Of a DNA stretch of 64,000 nt, positions 63,330-64,000 are shown piece by piece. Below the pieces are notes generated by a model. The model was given only the letters and a program-made list of their open reading frames with translations. It had not been told where the DNA came from and did no database searches. The position numbers were made by a program, and so were the translations under genes. The stretch covers positions 1,426,001 to 1,490,000 of the forward strand of contig NZ_PVBS01000002.1 in assembly GCF_002980575.1 (NCBI RefSeq), in the 5' to 3' direction. The DNA is from Sphingobacterium gobiense (GTDB lineage: Bacteria; Bacteroidota; Bacteroidia; Sphingobacteriales; Sphingobacteriaceae). Each line of letters begins with the position of its first letter. The stretch's first letter is position 1.

Positions 63330-64000
63330 ATGTCTAAAACGATATTGATAATTGAAGATAATTTTGAAATCCGTGAAGGAACAGCCGAAATACTATCATT
63401 GACCGGCGAATATAAGGTGTTGACAGCCGTTAATGGGAGAGAAGGAGTAGACATGGCATTAAGATACTGTCCCGATCTGATTTTGTGCGATATTATGATG
63501 CCAGAGCTTGATGGATACGGCGTATTGTATATGCTAAACAAAAATGAATTGACGACCGATATTCCTTTTATCTTTCTGACGGCCAAATCAGAAAGAGCCG
63601 ACATACGCAAGGCGATGGAAATGGGAGCCGATGACTATCTGTCCAAACCATTTGATGATATTGAATTGCTTAATGCGATAGAAAGCCGTTTCCGAAAGCG
63701 GGAGAAGCGCATGACTAGCCAGTTAGTGACCGACGCAGTAAAAAAAGCAAACTTGAGGCTGAGCGAGGATGAGCAAAATTATCTATTGCAAGACTTAGTA
63801 AAAGAGGCCCGTGTAAAACGCTTAAAAAAGAAGCAACATATATATGAAGCGGGCGATACGCCCCATTTTATTTTTTATTTGCTCGAAGGTAAAATACGTA
63901 GTTTTCTGCTGTATCAAGACGGTCGCGAGTTGTCAACAGCGATCCATATAGCGGATAGCTTTTTGGGGTACGAAGCGCTCTTGCTTAACGAACAATATAA
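63330..64000 (+). CDS. Response regulator fused to a cNMP-binding (Crp-like) domain, partial
   Basis: Begins at ATG 63330 and runs off the window. Residues 1-120 are a receiver (IEDN, Asp54 in LILCDIMMPELDG, K105-like SKPF); from ~150 a Crp-type ligand domain begins (LKKKQHIYEAGDTPHFIFYL, FLGYEALLLNEQY). A C-terminal wHTH should follow. It is the partner of the preceding kinase. The fusion (receiver plus Crp) is known in Bacteroidota. Confidence 0.85.
   Translation, partial: MSKTILIIEDNFEIREGTAEILSLTGEYKVLTAVNGREGVDMALRYCPDLILCDIMMPELDGYGVLYMLNKNELTTDIPFIFLTAKSERADIRKAMEMGADDYLSKPFDDIELLNAIESRFRKREKRMTSQLVTDAVKKANLRLSEDEQNYLLQDLVKEARVKRLKKKQHIYEAGDTPHFIFYLLEGKIRSFLLYQDGRELSTAIHIADSFLGYEALLLNEQY

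Noticed and set aside
1..64000. CRISPR arrays, rRNA operons, intact IS elements
   Set aside because: No regularly spaced repeats, rRNA sequence or transposase frame was seen anywhere.

Overview
The window is chromosomal DNA from a member of the Bacteroidota, most likely the family Sphingobacteriaceae (Sphingobacterium/Pedobacter-like). The evidence is a SusC/SusD pair, several promoters of the Bacteroidota type (TTTG or TTG, about 19-21 nt, then TAnnTTTG), many lipoproteins, an ECF42-type sigma factor with its YCII partner, ClpC, EttA and A/T-rich start regions with weak Shine-Dalgarno signals. No rRNA, CRISPR array or recognisable intact transposon was seen. There is one tRNA, tRNA-Pro(UGG).

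Layout. 0-10 kb is accessory DNA. It holds a very large DUF4011-type SF1 helicase cut by the window edge, an orphan DarG-like DNA ADP-ribosylglycohydrolase antitoxin, decayed sequence, a lipoprotein with a JAMM/MPN metalloprotease motif plus an overlapping secreted partner, and a pair of HTH proteins with a decayed paralogue beside them. 9.9-16.4 kb is a SusC/SusD/TlpA export-import operon behind a structured leader of almost 400 nt. It faces a minus-strand set (16.4-20.1 kb) of a DUF6520-like small secreted Cys peptide, a MauE-like membrane protein, an AraC regulator, a P-loop kinase and an AvrD-family protein. A divergent HTH regulator follows. 21.5-24.1 kb holds a phage-like lysis cassette without a phage: HTH protein, 195-aa protein, holin-like protein, signal-anchored CHAP/NlpC-like hydrolase and a unimolecular-spanin-like lipoprotein.

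24-44.7 kb is largely housekeeping or metabolic. It has a fused pyrophosphatase, an OMP, ECF42 sigma plus YCII, a PAS histidine kinase, two SDRs, a LacI regulator, a DUF1080 lipoprotein, a complete hutHIUG operon (histidine to glutamate), an MRJP/Yellow protein, an Smr protein, a truncated globin, panD, and a papain-like/cysteine-synthase-like gene pair. 44.8-50.3 kb is a five-gene copper-handling operon: CxGxC protein, FixH/YtkA-like lipoprotein, TonB receptor, MbnP-like protein and MbnH-like dihaem enzyme.

50.4-56.8 kb is a second accessory block, bounded by a 39-40 bp direct repeat and lying next to tRNA-Pro. It carries unknown lipoproteins, small immunity-like proteins, one gene with an in-frame stop, a 38-codon secreted peptide gene, and an RibD-like/ArsR/SRPBCC operon with a clear palindromic operator inside its promoter. 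57-64 kb returns to core genes: clpC, ettA, and a PAS histidine kinase with a response regulator fused to a cNMP-binding domain, cut by the window end.

The most likely under-described systems are the phage-free lysis cassette (21.5-24.1 kb), the AvrD-kinase-AraC cassette (17.3-20.1 kb), the SusCD-TlpA leader region with its convergent MauE/DUF6520 partners, and the orphan DarG beside the giant helicase. All family calls were made by eye from motifs; no database search was run.
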